From contig JAPLCS010000132.1 of the NCBI GenBank assembly GCA_026392145.1, forward strand, positions 1-8,106: 8,106 bases of DNA. Direction: 5' to 3'. This DNA comes from Fimbriimonadales bacterium. GTDB taxonomy: Bacteria > Armatimonadota > Fimbriimonadia > Fimbriimonadales > Fimbriimonadaceae. Position 1 is the stretch's first letter, and the number at the start of each line of letters is the position of its first letter. This document shows, one piece after another, positions 6,666 through 8,106 of this stretch. The notes below the pieces were generated by a model, which saw only the letters and a list, made by a program, of their open reading frames with translations, ran no database searches and was not told where the DNA came from. The position numbers and the translations under genes were made by a program.

Positions 6666-7379
6666 TTAGATTGGTCGTGAAATGGTAGTGGCTTCTCCAC
6701 CCTCTGGTGCGCCTGCAGCAGGCACAATTCCCGGTTTCTTCAGTAAGAAACCAGCTAACGCCGCCCAACCAACCAGAGTCAGACCAACACATACAAGCAA
6801 CGAAATCTTCTGGATTCGAACTTGTGCGGCTTCGCTGACAGTAATGCCCCATCGAATGCAGAAATTCCACAAACCATAGCCGAGATGGTAGCAAGAAGCA
6901 GCAATCCCTAGTACATAGGCTATCAAAACCACAGGGTTTTGCAACTTTGCATGCCAGGCTGCAAACTTAATGACTTCAGGATCACCCGACGTGTACTTGT
7001 AAACAGTCGTTGTCAAGACGTGATAAATCAAGAACGCAAAAATGAACAATCCACTTACTCGTTGCAAAAAGAACATCCGATTATGGTCCCACTTGTACTT
7101 CTCTTCGAAATAGTTGTTCTGTGCACGAGAGACAATGAACACACCGTAGACCGCATGGAACAAGAGCGGCAACCAAATGGCAAAGATCTCCATGGCAAGA
7201 AGGAAGTGCTTGGGCATCCCTTCGAAGAATCCGATAACACCGTTGAAATAAGCCTCTCCACCAATCGAAAAAGTATTGAGAACCAAGTGCTGAGCCATGT
7301 AGTAGCCCACTGGCACAATCCCTGTCAACGAGTGAATACGGTGAAGAACGTAATTTTCCTTAGTTAAAGAAAGAGCCAT
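6666..7379 (-). CDS. sdhC: Succinate dehydrogenase cytochrome b558 subunit (SdhC, Bacillus-type di-heme anchor)
   Basis: Membrane anchor that binds two b hemes and menaquinone and holds the SdhA/SdhB subunits at the cytoplasmic face, passing electrons from succinate to quinone. It has 237 residues and five hydrophobic segments (roughly 18-38, 60-84, 106-126, 148-172, 192-213). Candidate axial heme ligands are His31, His75, His120 and His165, one per segment with near-equal spacing, as in the B. subtilis cytochrome b558. HRIHSLTGIVPVGYY, LPLLFHAVYG, RVSGLFIFAFLIYHV and YHLGYGLWNF are family blocks. The C-terminal tail after residue 216 is Ala/Gly/Pro-rich and hydrophilic. Start ATG at 7379; no strong Shine-Dalgarno nearby. 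It is divergent from eno and followed by a strong terminator, so sdhA and sdhB are not in this operon, unlike the usual sdhCAB order. Confidence 0.93.
   Translation of the reverse strand: MALSLTKENYVLHRIHSLTGIVPVGYYMAQHLVLNTFSIGGEAYFNGVIGFFEGMPKHFLLAMEIFAIWLPLLFHAVYGVFIVSRAQNNYFEEKYKWDHNRMFFLQRVSGLFIFAFLIYHVLTTTVYKYTSGDPEVIKFAAWHAKLQNPVVLIAYVLGIAASCYHLGYGLWNFCIRWGITVSEAAQVRIQKISLLVCVGLTLVGWAALAGFLLKKPGIVPAAGAPEGGEATTISRPI

Positions 7380-8106
<727 letters not shown>

Noticed and set aside
6562..6894. Minus-strand 110-codon frame spanning the end of sdhC and the gap before the DUF2723 gene
   Set aside because: It overlaps sdhC in another frame and crosses a strong terminator; its Cys/Trp-rich composition looks like an out-of-frame translation of sdhC.
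6939..7367. Plus-strand 142-codon open frame opposite sdhC
   Set aside because: Entirely antisense to a well-supported membrane protein gene and with no recognisable domain.

Overview
The window is a gene-dense bacterial chromosomal segment of moderate GC (roughly 45-48% by eye) with six complete protein genes and two genes cut by the window edges. I see no rRNA, tRNA, CRISPR array, insertion sequence or phage signature. The gene set is mostly core metabolism: futalosine-pathway menaquinone synthesis (mqnC), a Bacillus-type cytochrome b558 succinate dehydrogenase anchor, enolase, tRNA t6A synthesis (tsaD) and ribosomal protein acetylation (rimI). The futalosine route plus a di-heme SdhC suggests a menaquinone-using respiring bacterium outside the enterobacterial/Bacillus groups that use the classical Men pathway. 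The large DUF2723 membrane protein with C-terminal TPRs would suit a group such as Armatimonadota, but I cannot fix the taxon from the sequence.

Layout. Positions 1-983 (+) hold the C-terminal two thirds of an alpha-ketoglutaric semialdehyde dehydrogenase. It converges, 15 nt away, on a minus-strand cluster read from 4341 down to 999: mqnC, livF, rimI, tsaD. The gaps are 40 nt, 0 nt (TAA directly followed by ATG) and 6 nt, so livF-rimI-tsaD, and probably mqnC too, form one transcript. The mqnC leader carries a perfect 10-bp inverted repeat and a tandem 7-bp direct repeat. Just beyond it lies the intrinsic terminator (4416-4439) of the next minus-strand gene, a 701-aa DUF2723/TMEM260-like multi-pass membrane protein with TPRs (4460-6565). 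A second minus-strand terminator (6619-6646) closes sdhC (6666-7379). sdhC is divergent from the enolase gene (7443 to the right edge), with a shared upstream region of about 60 bp.

How the genes relate. mqnC (menaquinone) and sdhC (quinone reduction by succinate) both serve respiration but are in separate transcription units. rimI and tsaD form a common bacterial translation-quality pair. livF is one ATPase of a branched-chain amino acid importer and appears without the other Liv subunits; sdhC likewise appears without sdhA/sdhB. Nothing here clearly shows a new multi-gene system. The points most worth a second look are the structured mqnC leader, the DUF2723-TPR protein, and the isolated livF and sdhC genes.
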